The translations under genes were made by a program, and so were the position numbers. From NCBI GenBank assembly GCA_905480425.1, contig CAJQQG010000066.1, forward strand, positions 1 through 47,707: a stretch of DNA of 47,707 bases, given 5' to 3'. Positions 34,754 to 42,806 of this stretch are shown one piece after another. This stretch comes from an uncultured Flavobacteriaceae bacterium. GTDB taxonomy: Bacteria; Bacteroidota; Bacteroidia; Flavobacteriales; Flavobacteriaceae. Within the stretch, counting starts at the first letter, position 1, and each line of letters opens with the position of its first letter. The notes under the pieces were generated by a model, which saw only the letters and a program-made list of their open reading frames with translations, had not been told where the DNA came from and did not search any database.

Positions 34754-36118
34754 TTAATATTTTGAAATAAGAGCTTTTAATTCATCCCAATCTAACCCTC
34801 CAAAATTACCTGAACTCATCATTACCATAATCTTGTTATCATACTTTTGACTAAATAGATATTCTTCTAAAGAAGAGGTCTTAGTTATGACTTTTAAAAA
34901 ATCATGATCAAAAGCAGCCTGAATAATTTCAGTTGAAATAGGGGATCTGTTTTTTATTTTCAATGCTTCAGGATCATAAAAAATAATTGCCTTGTCTGCT
35001 AAAGACAAAGTTTTTTTGTATTGATTAATGAAAGAGATATCTAAACTACTATAGGTATGAAGTTCCAGACAAATATGGATTTCAAAACCTTTGAATTGAT
35101 CTTTTACTGCTTTAGCAGTAGCCATTACTTTACTTGGTGCATGCGCAAAGTCTTTAAACAAAACGGCGGTTAAACCTTGTGAGATTTTTTCTAAACGTTT
35201 TGCAGCACCTGTAAAACTTGGGATTGCTTCATAAAACTCAACAGCATCTAATCCCATTAATTGTGAAATCCACTGAGCACCAGACAGATTCATCAGATTA
35301 TGCTCTCCAAATACAGAAAGAGGTAAACTTCCTTCTGAGGTATCTAAAAAGGTAATACCATTTTCAATATGGTGGATAGGAGCTATGTACGGTATTTTTT
35401 TTACTGCATGCGGACTATTCTCCACTAGATCCTTTAACACTAAATCTTCTTGATTATAAAGTAAAACACCTCCCTCACGTATTGAAAAAATAAATTTTTC
35501 AAATTGAGAAACATATGTCTCAAACGTTGGAAAAACATTTATGTGATCCCACGCAATACCACTGATAAGTGCAATTTCAGGTTGATACCACAAAAATTTA
35601 GGTTGTAAATCAATAGCTGATGACAGATATTCATCACCTTCTAACAAGATAAAATCATTTTCTTCTGAAACAAATAGAGTTTCAGTAACAGCAGAAACAG
35701 GAGCTCCCAACATAAAGTCTGTGGAAATATCATGATAATTCAACACATGTAAAATCATAGCAGTAATGGTAGTTTTCCCATGACTTCCTGCAATAACAAC
35801 TCTGGTTTTTTCTTGACTTATCTCGGCCAAAAATTCCGGATACGATTGAATTTTAAGTTTTAAAGATTGAGCTTTTAAAAGTTCTGGATTGTTGATTTTA
35901 GCATGCATTCCCAAAATCACAACATCTATTTTATTTGTTATTTTTTCAGGAAACCAACCCAAGGTTTCGGGTAAGATTTCAGCAGCTTTAAGCTTGGCTT
36001 TTGATGGATTAAAGATCGCATCATCACTCCCTGTGATTTCATTACCCATACGTTTCATTTCCAGTGCTAAACTATGCATGGCACTTCCTCCAATTGAAAT
36101 AAAATGCAGGCGCATCAT
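34754..36118 (-). CDS. mpl: Murein tripeptide ligase Mpl
   Basis: 454 residues, Mur-ligase fold closest to MurC. The Rossmann start is FISIGGSAMHSLA, the ATP loop GSHGKTT is at 111-117, and the later FAHAPSK replaces the YAHHPTE of MurC, a distinguishing mark of Mpl. It reattaches the recycled tripeptide L-Ala-gamma-D-Glu-mDAP to UDP-MurNAc. This fits the mDAP-type MurE in the dcw operon. The 153-base gap downstream holds no gene I can support. Confidence 0.92.
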   Translation of the reverse strand: MMRLHFISIGGSAMHSLALEMKRMGNEITGSDDAIFNPSKAKLKAAEILPETLGWFPEKITNKIDVVILGMHAKINNPELLKAQSLKLKIQSYPEFLAEISQEKTRVVIAGSHGKTTITAMILHVLNYHDISTDFMLGAPVSAVTETLFVSEENDFILLEGDEYLSSAIDLQPKFLWYQPEIALISGIAWDHINVFPTFETYVSQFEKFIFSIREGGVLLYNQEDLVLKDLVENSPHAVKKIPYIAPIHHIENGITFLDTSEGSLPLSVFGEHNLMNLSGAQWISQLMGLDAVEFYEAIPSFTGAAKRLEKISQGLTAVLFKDFAHAPSKVMATAKAVKDQFKGFEIHICLELHTYSSLDISFINQYKKTLSLADKAIIFYDPEALKIKNRSPISTEIIQAAFDHDFLKVITKTSSLEEYLFSQKYDNKIMVMMSSGNFGGLDWDELKALISKY

Positions 36119-36132
36119 AACTTATTTAAATT

Positions 36133-37134
36133 TTAAGTGTTTAAAAGTTTCCATAGTTCGTCTTTCAATTCTGTTAACTGAAATTGAATGGCACTTGATA
36201 TCATAAGATGAGGTACTCCATTAAAATGTGTTTTTAACTCTTTTGAATATTCCATTCTGAGCTCATCATCTAATAAATCTACTTTAGAGAGAACTACCAT
36301 ATATTGTTTATCCAGAAGCTCTGGGTTATACTTGATTAATTCTTTTTTAAGAATGTCAAATTCTTTTTTTAGATTTTTAGTATCAGCTGGAATTAAGAAT
36401 AATAAAATTGAATTTCGTTCTATATGTCTCAAAAAATAATGTCCTAAACCTTTTCCTTCAGCAGCACCTTCAATGATCCCGGGAATATCTGCCATAACAA
36501 AGGATTGATAATTCCTATACTCGACAATACCTAGATTGGGCTTTAGAGTAGTAAACTCATAATCTGCTATTTTAGGTTTTGCTGATGTCAAAACAGATAA
36601 TAAGGTTGATTTTCCCGCATTTGGAAAGCCAACTAATCCAACATCAGCTAGTACTTTTAGCTCTAATGTAATCTGGAGAGTTTCTCCTTCAATTCCAGGC
36701 TGAGCATATCTTGGAGTTTGTCTTGTAGATGATTTGAAGTGCCAATTTCCTCGACCTCCAAGACCCCCTTTCATCACTATAACCTCTTGTTTATCCTCAG
36801 TTACTTCATATAAAATTTTATTAGTGTCAGTATCCCTAATAATTGTTCCTGTTGGAACATCAATATAGATATCTTCGCCTTGAGCACCACTACTTCTATT
36901 CTTACTTCCATCACCACCATGTCCAGCAGAAAAATGTTTTTTAAACTTAAAGGTATAGAGGGTCCATAGTTGGCTATTTCCACGAATGATAACATGGCCT
37001 CCTCGGCCTCCATCTCCTCCGTCGGGTCCACCTTTTGTTATGAATTTTTCTCTGTGTAAGTGAATAGAGCCCTTACCCCCTTTTCCTGAACTAACAGACA
37101 ATTTAACATAATCAACAAAATTTCCTTCAGTCAT
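36133..37134 (-). CDS. obgE: Obg family GTPase
   Basis: 333 residues. The N-terminal Obg fold is Gly-rich ([20 protein letters not shown]). The GTPase domain has G1 FPNAGKST, switch [11 protein letters not shown]3 [16 protein letters not shown] and G4 SKVDLL. It lacks the variable acidic C-terminal extension of E. coli Obg. Acts in large-subunit assembly and stress control. 3 bases after adk, so same transcript. Confidence 0.95.
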   Translation of the reverse strand: MTEGNFVDYVKLSVSSGKGGKGSIHLHREKFITKGGPDGGDGGRGGHVIIRGNSQLWTLYTFKFKKHFSAGHGGDGSKNRSSGAQGEDIYIDVPTGTIIRDTDTNKILYEVTEDKQEVIVMKGGLGGRGNWHFKSSTRQTPRYAQPGIEGETLQITLELKVLADVGLVGFPNAGKSTLLSVLTSAKPKIADYEFTTLKPNLGIVEYRNYQSFVMADIPGIIEGAAEGKGLGHYFLRHIERNSILLFLIPADTKNLKKEFDILKKELIKYNPELLDKQYMVVLSKVDLLDDELRMEYSKELKTHFNGVPHLMISSAIQFQLTELKDELWKLLNT

Positions 37135-37137
37135 AAT

Positions 37138-37713
37138 CTAGTTTAAACTAACTATTAAGTTTGTTAAACGTTCTGTTATCTCATTTATAGAACCAATTCC
37201 ATTAACACTATAGAATTTATGTTGACCTTCATAATAATTTTTTAGGGGTGCTGTTTTTAGTTTGTATTCATCAAAACGATTTCTAATTTTTGATTCATCT
37301 TGATCATCTGAACGTCCACTTGTTTCACCTCTTTCTAATAACCTTTTTACTAAAATATCATCACTCGCCTCTAAAGCTATGGTAGCGTTAATCTTCATAT
37401 TCTTAGATTCTATAAAAACATCTAGTGCTTGGGCTTGGGCCTTTGTTCTCGGAAAGCCATCAAATATAAAACCTTTTGCTTCTGGATTTCTATCAACTTC
37501 AGCCTCTAACATCTCAATTGTAACTCGGTCAGGAACTAAATCACCCCTATCCATAAAAGACTGAGCCTGTTGTCCTAAAGCAGTTTTATTTTTAATATTA
37601 TATCGAAATAAATCACCTGTAGAAATATGGACTAAATTAAAGGTGGCTTTTAAGAATGCCGCTTGAGTGCCTTTCCCTGCGCCTGGCTTTCCAAATAAAA
37701 CTAGATTGATCAT
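37138..37713 (-). CDS. adk: Adenylate kinase
   Basis: 191 residues from ATG 37713. An upstream in-frame ATG at 37746 adds 11 residues unlike the family and overlaps a promoter candidate. P-loop LFGKPGAGKGTQ near residue 5, STGDLFR, FDGFPRT and a short LID (RLLERGETSGRSDD) without zinc Cys. Interconverts ATP, AMP and ADP. Divergent from purK across about 90 bases. Confidence 0.94.
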   Translation of the reverse strand: MINLVLFGKPGAGKGTQAAFLKATFNLVHISTGDLFRYNIKNKTALGQQAQSFMDRGDLVPDRVTIEMLEAEVDRNPEAKGFIFDGFPRTKAQAQALDVFIESKNMKINATIALEASDDILVKRLLERGETSGRSDDQDESKIRNRFDEYKLKTAPLKNYYEGQHKFYSVNGIGSINEITERLTNLIVSLN

Positions 37714-37733
37714 TGAATTGAAAAATTTTTTGA

Positions 37734-37741
37734 TAAAGATA
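37734..37741 (-). promoter_or_regulatory. Weak -7 candidate for adk-obg
   Basis: TATCTTTA (one mismatch) on the minus strand, 20 bases before ATG 37713. It supports the shorter adk start. Confidence 0.25.
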
Positions 37742-37783
37742 TCCATTTTATGTGGCTTTTTTAGATTCCAAAAAACTTATGCG

Positions 37784-37791
37784 TATTTTTG
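37784..37791 (+). promoter_or_regulatory. -7 element for purK-purE
   Basis: TATTTTTG, exact TAnnTTTG, 13 bases before the purK ATG. A run of T about 20 bases upstream sits where the -33 is expected, but no clean TTG. Confidence 0.5.
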
Positions 37792-37804
37792 CAAAAACAA
37801 ATGA

Positions 37805-38959
37805 ATGGGATATTTTTCCGGTACACAAACAATTGGAATCTTAGGTGGTGGGCAACTTGGTAAAATGTTGCTAACAATAACTCGTCAGTGGGATCTTAAT
37901 ACTAAGGTAATGGATCCAAGTCCGACTGCACCTTCAAGAATTGCTTGTAATACTTTTGTGAATGGTGATTTAATGGATTATGATAGTGTGGTTGCCTTTG
38001 GAGAAGATCTTGAAGTTTTAACCATTGAAATTGAAAATGTAAATGCAGATGCTTTAGTAACTTTAGAAAAAAAAGGTGTTAAGGTATATCCACAAGCTAG
38101 TGTCTTAAAAATAATACAAAATAAATGTCGGCAAAAAAAATTTTATAAAACACATCTTATCCCAACAGCTCCCTTCCAATTATTTGATAGTAGAAATTCC
38201 CTAAAAGATGCAGTTGTTCGAGGCTTAGTTTCATTTCCTTTTGTTTGGAAATCTGAATCAATGGGTTATGATGGATATGGAGTTAAAATTATACGCTCAA
38301 ACCAAGATCTAGAAAAAGTTAATGATGGTCCATGTATGTCAGAGGACCTCATCGCTATTGACAAAGAGCTTGGAATTATTATTTGCAGAAGTCCAAAAGG
38401 AGAATCTGTCTGTTACCCTTGTGTAGAAATGGAATTTAACACCAGTACCAATCAAGTAGAGTATGTTTTAAGTCCCGCAAGAATTTCAAAATCTTTAGCT
38501 GAAAAAGCAGAAGTATTAGCACTAAAAGTATCTAAAGCATTTGAACATGTTGGCTTACTAGCTGTAGAATTATTTTTAACAAAAGAAGGCGAATTAATTG
38601 TGAATGAAGTAGCACCTAGACCACATAATAGTGGTCACTATAGTATTGAAACTTCATATACATCACAATTTGAACAACATATAAGGGCTATTCTTAACCT
38701 TCCGCTAGGAAACACTCAAAACAAAGTAGCTGGAGTAATGATAAATCTTGTAGGAAAAGAAGGTCATAATGGCCCAGTTCATTATAAAAACTTAGATCAA
38801 ATATTAGCCATTAAAGGAGTTAATCCTCATATTTATGGCAAAAAAGAAACGCGTCCCTTTCGTAAAATGGGACATATAACCATCGTAAATAAAAATCTTG
38901 AAACTGCACGTGAGATTGCAGAGCATGTAAAAGAAACTATTGAAGTAATTACAAAATAA
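37805..38959 (+). CDS. purK: N5-carboxyaminoimidazole ribonucleotide synthase
   Basis: 384 residues of the ATP-grasp family. N-terminal IGILGGGQLGKML, then KSESMGYDGYGVK in the ATP-binding part and NEVAPRPHNSGHY with the Mg-binding residues. Together with PurE, encoded one base downstream, it converts AIR to CAIR in purine synthesis. ATG at 37805; the ATG 4 bases earlier is out of frame. Confidence 0.96.
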   Translation: MGYFSGTQTIGILGGGQLGKMLLTITRQWDLNTKVMDPSPTAPSRIACNTFVNGDLMDYDSVVAFGEDLEVLTIEIENVNADALVTLEKKGVKVYPQASVLKIIQNKCRQKKFYKTHLIPTAPFQLFDSRNSLKDAVVRGLVSFPFVWKSESMGYDGYGVKIIRSNQDLEKVNDGPCMSEDLIAIDKELGIIICRSPKGESVCYPCVEMEFNTSTNQVEYVLSPARISKSLAEKAEVLALKVSKAFEHVGLLAVELFLTKEGELIVNEVAPRPHNSGHYSIETSYTSQFEQHIRAILNLPLGNTQNKVAGVMINLVGKEGHNGPVHYKNLDQILAIKGVNPHIYGKKETRPFRKMGHITIVNKNLETAREIAEHVKETIEVITK

Positions 38960-38960
38960 T

Positions 38961-39446
38961 ATGATAAAAGTAGGTATAATAATGGGAAGCCAATCAGATC
39001 TTCCGGTAATGGAAGAAGCTATTGCTTTCTTAAAAGAATTAAACATTACAGTTGAAGTAGATATTGTATCTGCACACAGGACACCTGAAAAAATGATGAA
39101 CTATGGAACGCGAGCCCACAAAAGAGGGCTCAAGGTTATAATTGCTGGGGCTGGAGGTGCTGCACACCTTCCAGGTATGATAGCCTCACTTACACCTCTT
39201 CCAGTTATTGGAGTTCCCATAAAATCCAGTAATTCAATTGACGGATGGGATAGTATTCTTTCAATTCTTCAAATGCCTAGTGGTGTTCCAGTTGCGACAG
39301 TAGCGCTAAATGGAGCGAAAAATGCTGGAATATTAGCTGCTCAAATTATTGGAAGTAGTGATGAAAAAGTGCTTAATGAAATAGTTTTATATAAAGAAAG
39401 TCTGAAGAATAAAGTACTAAAAAACAGTGAACAATTAAAAAAATAA
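38961..39446 (+). CDS. purE: N5-CAIR mutase
   Basis: 161 residues, class I PurE. MGSQSDLPVMEEA near residue 9, SAHRTPEKM and an AGAGGAAHLPGMIASLTPLPVIG region read in parts carry the substrate site. Rearranges N5-CAIR to CAIR. Translationally adjacent to purK. Confidence 0.96.
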   Translation: MIKVGIIMGSQSDLPVMEEAIAFLKELNITVEVDIVSAHRTPEKMMNYGTRAHKRGLKVIIAGAGGAAHLPGMIASLTPLPVIGVPIKSSNSIDGWDSILSILQMPSGVPVATVALNGAKNAGILAAQIIGSSDEKVLNEIVLYKESLKNKVLKNSEQLKK

Positions 39447-39450
39447 CTCC

Positions 39451-41466
39451 TTGAATAATCCATTATTAACTTCCTTTAAAACTCCTTTTGAAGCAGCACC
39501 ATTTCATCAAATTAAAGCTCATCACTTTATTCCAGCTTTAGAATCAACAATTTCAATAGCATTAAAAGAAATAGATGGGATTACTCAACAAATAGAAACG
39601 CCCACTTTTAAAAACACTCTTGAAAATTTACAGGAAATTGGTACTCTAGTTGGTAGAAATAGTAATTTACTTTTTAATCTTAATAGTGCAGAAACCAATA
39701 AAGAGCTTCAAAAAGTTGCGCAGGATGCTGCACCTTTGTTAACACGTTTTCAAAATGATATAATATTAAATGAAACGCTATTTAAACGCATTAGTTATTT
39801 ATATAAGAATGAAACTAAAGACTCTCTAACTCCCGAACAATTTACGTTACTTGAAAAAGAATATAAAACTTTTATTCGAAATGGTGCGCATTTAAATGAC
39901 GATGCCAAAAAAAAACTGCGGATTTTAGATATTGAACTAGCCCAGCTAAGTCTTTGTTTTGGTGAAAATGTGTTAGCAGATACCCAAGCGTATTCTTTAC
40001 ATATTGTAAATGAATCAGACCTTAAAGGATTACCTGACAATGTCATTGAAACAGCACATGATATTGCACAAGAGAAAGATAAAAAGGGCTGGCTCTTTAC
40101 CCTAGATTATCCAAGTTATATTCCTTTTATAACCTATGCAGAAAATAGGGGATTGCGAAAAAAATTAAATAGTGCTTTTGGAAAAAGAGGATTTCAAGAA
40201 AATAAACATAATAATTCAACTATAATTCTTCAAATCGTAAGACTAAGACAAACACGTGCAAGACTTCTTGGATATGAATCTCATGCAGCATTTGTTCTTG
40301 AAGAGCGTATGGCACAATCTGAAAAAAATGTTAAATCTTTTTTAGATAATTTAAATCAAAAAGCGCAAACAGCTGCAAAAAATGAATGGAATATTATGGT
40401 CAACTTTGCGAAGGAAAGGCTTGGTATAGAGACAGTTGAAAAATGGGATATTGCTTACGTTGCCGAAAAACTAAAAAAAGAAACCTTAGACCTAGATGAA
40501 CAACTGCTAAAATCATATTTTTCCTTAAACAATGTTTTAGATGGTTTATTTACAATCGTAAAAAAATTATACGGCCTAAGATTTATAATAACTAAAGAAA
40601 TAGATCCATATCATGATGAGGTTAAGGTCTATGAAGTGTATAAAGAGGGAAAATTTCATGCTCTTTTATACACAGATTTTTTTCCTCGGAAAGGAAAGAG
40701 AAATGGTGCTTGGATGACCAGTTATAAATCCCAAAATATTTCACAAAGACCTCATGTATCGATTGTGTGCAATTTTTCAAGACCTACAAAAACTCAACCC
40801 TCATTACTAACCTTCCAAGAAGTAACTACACTATTTCATGAATTTGGACATGCACTACATGGCATACTCGCCAATACTAATTATAGTGCGTTAAGTGGAA
40901 CGAGTGTTTATTGGGATTTTGTTGAATTACCGAGTCAAATTATGGAAAATTGGTGTTACCAGTCAGAGGCATTAGACTTATTTGCAAAACATTATGAAAC
41001 TAACGAAGTAATTCCAAGAAAATTCATAGATAAAATTAAGAAAGCTGCTTACTTTCAACAAGGAATCCAAACCTTAAGACAACTTAGCTTTGCCTACTTA
41101 GATCTATCATTTCATGATAAAAATGCACACTTAATTAAAGCTGTAAAAAATCATGAAAAAAGACAAATTGAATCCCTAAAATTCATAGAAGATCCACCTG
41201 ATAGCTGTATGAGCACAGCTTTTTCACATATTTTTCAAGGTGGATATGCTGCAGGTTATTACAGTTATAAATGGGCCGAAGTTTTAGATGCTGATGCTTT
41301 TGAATTATTTCTAGAAAAAGGGATTTTTGATAAAAACACAGCCAAATCTTTCTTAGAAAATATTTTATCAAAAGGAGGTACAGAACACCCTATGACTTTA
41401 TACAAACGTTTTAGAGGAAAAAAACCTGACCCTCTAGCCTTGATTAGAAGAGCTGGACTCGCATAG
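39451..41466 (+). CDS. M3 family oligopeptidase
   Basis: 671 residues, close to oligopeptidase A and Dcp. The zinc motif is H463-E464-F-G-H467 in LFHEFGHALHG, with the third ligand in the downstream VELPSQIMENW stretch. C-terminal GGYAAGYYSYKWAEVLDADAF and RFRGKKPDP, both read in parts, are typical of M3. No signal peptide is seen, so it should act on short peptides in the cytoplasm. The start is TTG at 39451, 4 bases after purE; no ATG suits the family's N-terminus. Confidence 0.93.
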   Translation: MNNPLLTSFKTPFEAAPFHQIKAHHFIPALESTISIALKEIDGITQQIETPTFKNTLENLQEIGTLVGRNSNLLFNLNSAETNKELQKVAQDAAPLLTRFQNDIILNETLFKRISYLYKNETKDSLTPEQFTLLEKEYKTFIRNGAHLNDDAKKKLRILDIELAQLSLCFGENVLADTQAYSLHIVNESDLKGLPDNVIETAHDIAQEKDKKGWLFTLDYPSYIPFITYAENRGLRKKLNSAFGKRGFQENKHNNSTIILQIVRLRQTRARLLGYESHAAFVLEERMAQSEKNVKSFLDNLNQKAQTAAKNEWNIMVNFAKERLGIETVEKWDIAYVAEKLKKETLDLDEQLLKSYFSLNNVLDGLFTIVKKLYGLRFIITKEIDPYHDEVKVYEVYKEGKFHALLYTDFFPRKGKRNGAWMTSYKSQNISQRPHVSIVCNFSRPTKTQPSLLTFQEVTTLFHEFGHALHGILANTNYSALSGTSVYWDFVELPSQIMENWCYQSEALDLFAKHYETNEVIPRKFIDKIKKAAYFQQGIQTLRQLSFAYLDLSFHDKNAHLIKAVKNHEKRQIESLKFIEDPPDSCMSTAFSHIFQGGYAAGYYSYKWAEVLDADAFELFLEKGIFDKNTAKSFLENILSKGGTEHPMTLYKRFRGKKPDPLALIRRAGLA

Positions 41467-41520
41467 TGAATTAATTAAAATAGTTTAGGAAAAACTTTTA
41501 AGGCAACAAAAAAAGTTAAA

Positions 41521-41859
41521 CTACCAATTCATGTACCCTCCTTTAAGGTCATATATATTTTTAAAACCTAAGGAATCCATGACTTTAGAAGCTTTACCGC
41601 TCCGATTCCCTGACCTGCAATAAATTAAGTAAGTAACATTTCTATTTAATGCAGAAATAGTAGCTTGAAAATCTGAGGCCTTATAATCAATTAAAATTGC
41701 GCCTTTAATATAACCCATTGCATATTCTTCTGGGGTTCTAACATCTATGACTTGAGATTCTTGCTCCATGAAAACTTGAAAATTCTCTTTTTCTAGTACT
41801 TTGACAGATGATGTTTGTGAGTTAAACCCAATAAATAAGAGGAAAAGAAAAATTTTCAT
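41521..41859 (-). CDS. Exported single-domain rhodanese
   Basis: 112 residues. A short hydrophobic N-terminus (MKIFLFLLFIGFNSQ) suggests export. The rhodanese domain has DVRTPEEYAMGYIKGA and the active-site loop C81RSGNRS. Such proteins transfer sulfane sulfur; periplasmic ones are of unclear use. The gene follows the UbiA-like gene after 12 bases and converges on the M3 peptidase gene. Confidence 0.88.
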   Translation of the reverse strand: MKIFLFLLFIGFNSQTSSVKVLEKENFQVFMEQESQVIDVRTPEEYAMGYIKGAILIDYKASDFQATISALNRNVTYLIYCRSGNRSGKASKVMDSLGFKNIYDLKGGYMNW

Positions 41860-41871
41860 TTTATGTTTTTA

Positions 41872-42687
41872 TTAAAAATAAAGAAATAAAAAATAACTAC
41901 CCAACCAAACTATCGGAATTCCTTCAACCCAAAAGGCAGTATAATAAAAAGAATTTGAGGGGTCTGAATAATATAAAAGCATTCCTAGGAGCACAAAAAT
42001 CAAAAGGGTTGAAAATAACATTTCATTGTTGGCTCCAAAAAACAATAATGAACACGAGGCGCCCAATACTAAAAATATAATGCCTAAAATTTTAGTCTTA
42101 TAAATACCTAGCTGCTGAGGAAGTGTTTTTAGGTGAGAGCTGTCAATTGTAACATCTCTAATTTCAAAAGGTAATATGGCAACCCAAACATACACAAATT
42201 GTATAAAACTCAATTTCAAAAACAGACTTATTGAAAAAAAACTGTCTGAAGCTAATGGTATTCCAACTGTTAATAAAATCCAACTTAAAGCTACTAAATA
42301 TATTTTTAATCCTTTTTTATTCCTCCAATTAGAAAATCCATTAAAAGAAATACTATATAAAACCACCAAAATACTCCCAATCAAAGCGAACCCTTTCATT
42401 ATAAAGGAAAAGGTGAAAAGCATTCCTAAAGCAACTACAAAGCTTACAAGGGAAATAAACAAAATACTTTTTGGAATTTTATCTTTTTGAGAATTATGAA
42501 ATAAGGTGGAAAATTTTATAAAATTATAACTAAAAAGAGCGCTAGAAAAAATAAATATTAACACATTTTCAGAAACTTTATCTTGTGAAACAACAAGTGA
42601 TAATCCGCCAAGGCAAGTGACTGAAAAAGCTAGGTGAATGCTAGACTTAACATAAAATTCAAAACCTTTAATCAACCAAGTTTTCAC
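41872..42687 (-). CDS. UbiA-like multi-span membrane protein
   Basis: 271 residues with about eight hydrophobic helices. Around residue 170-195, LPFEIRDVTIDSSHLKTLPQQLG resembles the second Asp motif of UbiA prenyltransferases (read in parts: EIRDVTID then TLP and LG). The first motif NDxxDxxxD is not visible; the corresponding loop reads YNFIKFSTLFHNSQKD. It might therefore be a diverged prenyltransferase or an inactive relative. Start GTG at 42687. Partner in an operon with the rhodanese. Function not known. Confidence 0.65.
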   Translation of the reverse strand: MKTWLIKGFEFYVKSSIHLAFSVTCLGGLSLVVSQDKVSENVLIFIFSSALFSYNFIKFSTLFHNSQKDKIPKSILFISLVSFVVALGMLFTFSFIMKGFALIGSILVVLYSISFNGFSNWRNKKGLKIYLVALSWILLTVGIPLASDSFFSISLFLKLSFIQFVYVWVAILPFEIRDVTIDSSHLKTLPQQLGIYKTKILGIIFLVLGASCSLLFFGANNEMLFSTLLIFVLLGMLLYYSDPSNSFYYTAFWVEGIPIVWLGSYFLFLYF

Positions 42688-42782
42688 ATGTAAATATCGA
42701 AACTTTAATGTAGTTGTTATTGATTATTGAAAAATATTTTTGTTTCTCAAAAAATAGCTTAAAAAATATCCCTTTAATATCC

Positions 42783-42790
42783 TATTTTTG
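42783..42790 (+). promoter_or_regulatory. -7 element for gcvP
   Basis: TATTTTTG (exact TAnnTTTG) 16 bases before the gcvP ATG. A second identical TATTTTTG occurs at 42735-42742. No properly spaced TTG found. Confidence 0.45.
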
Positions 42791-42806
42791 AGGAAATTAA
42801 AACGCA

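Noticed and set aside
34730-34765. 11-codon ATG frame preceded by TATTTTTG (plus), overlapping the end of mpl
   Set aside because: Too short and runs into mpl; the promoter-like octamer has no spaced TTG and such octamers are common in AT-rich DNA.
37714-37746. Longer adk N-terminus from ATG 37746
   Set aside because: The extra 11 residues are not found in adenylate kinases, whose proteins begin just before the P-loop.
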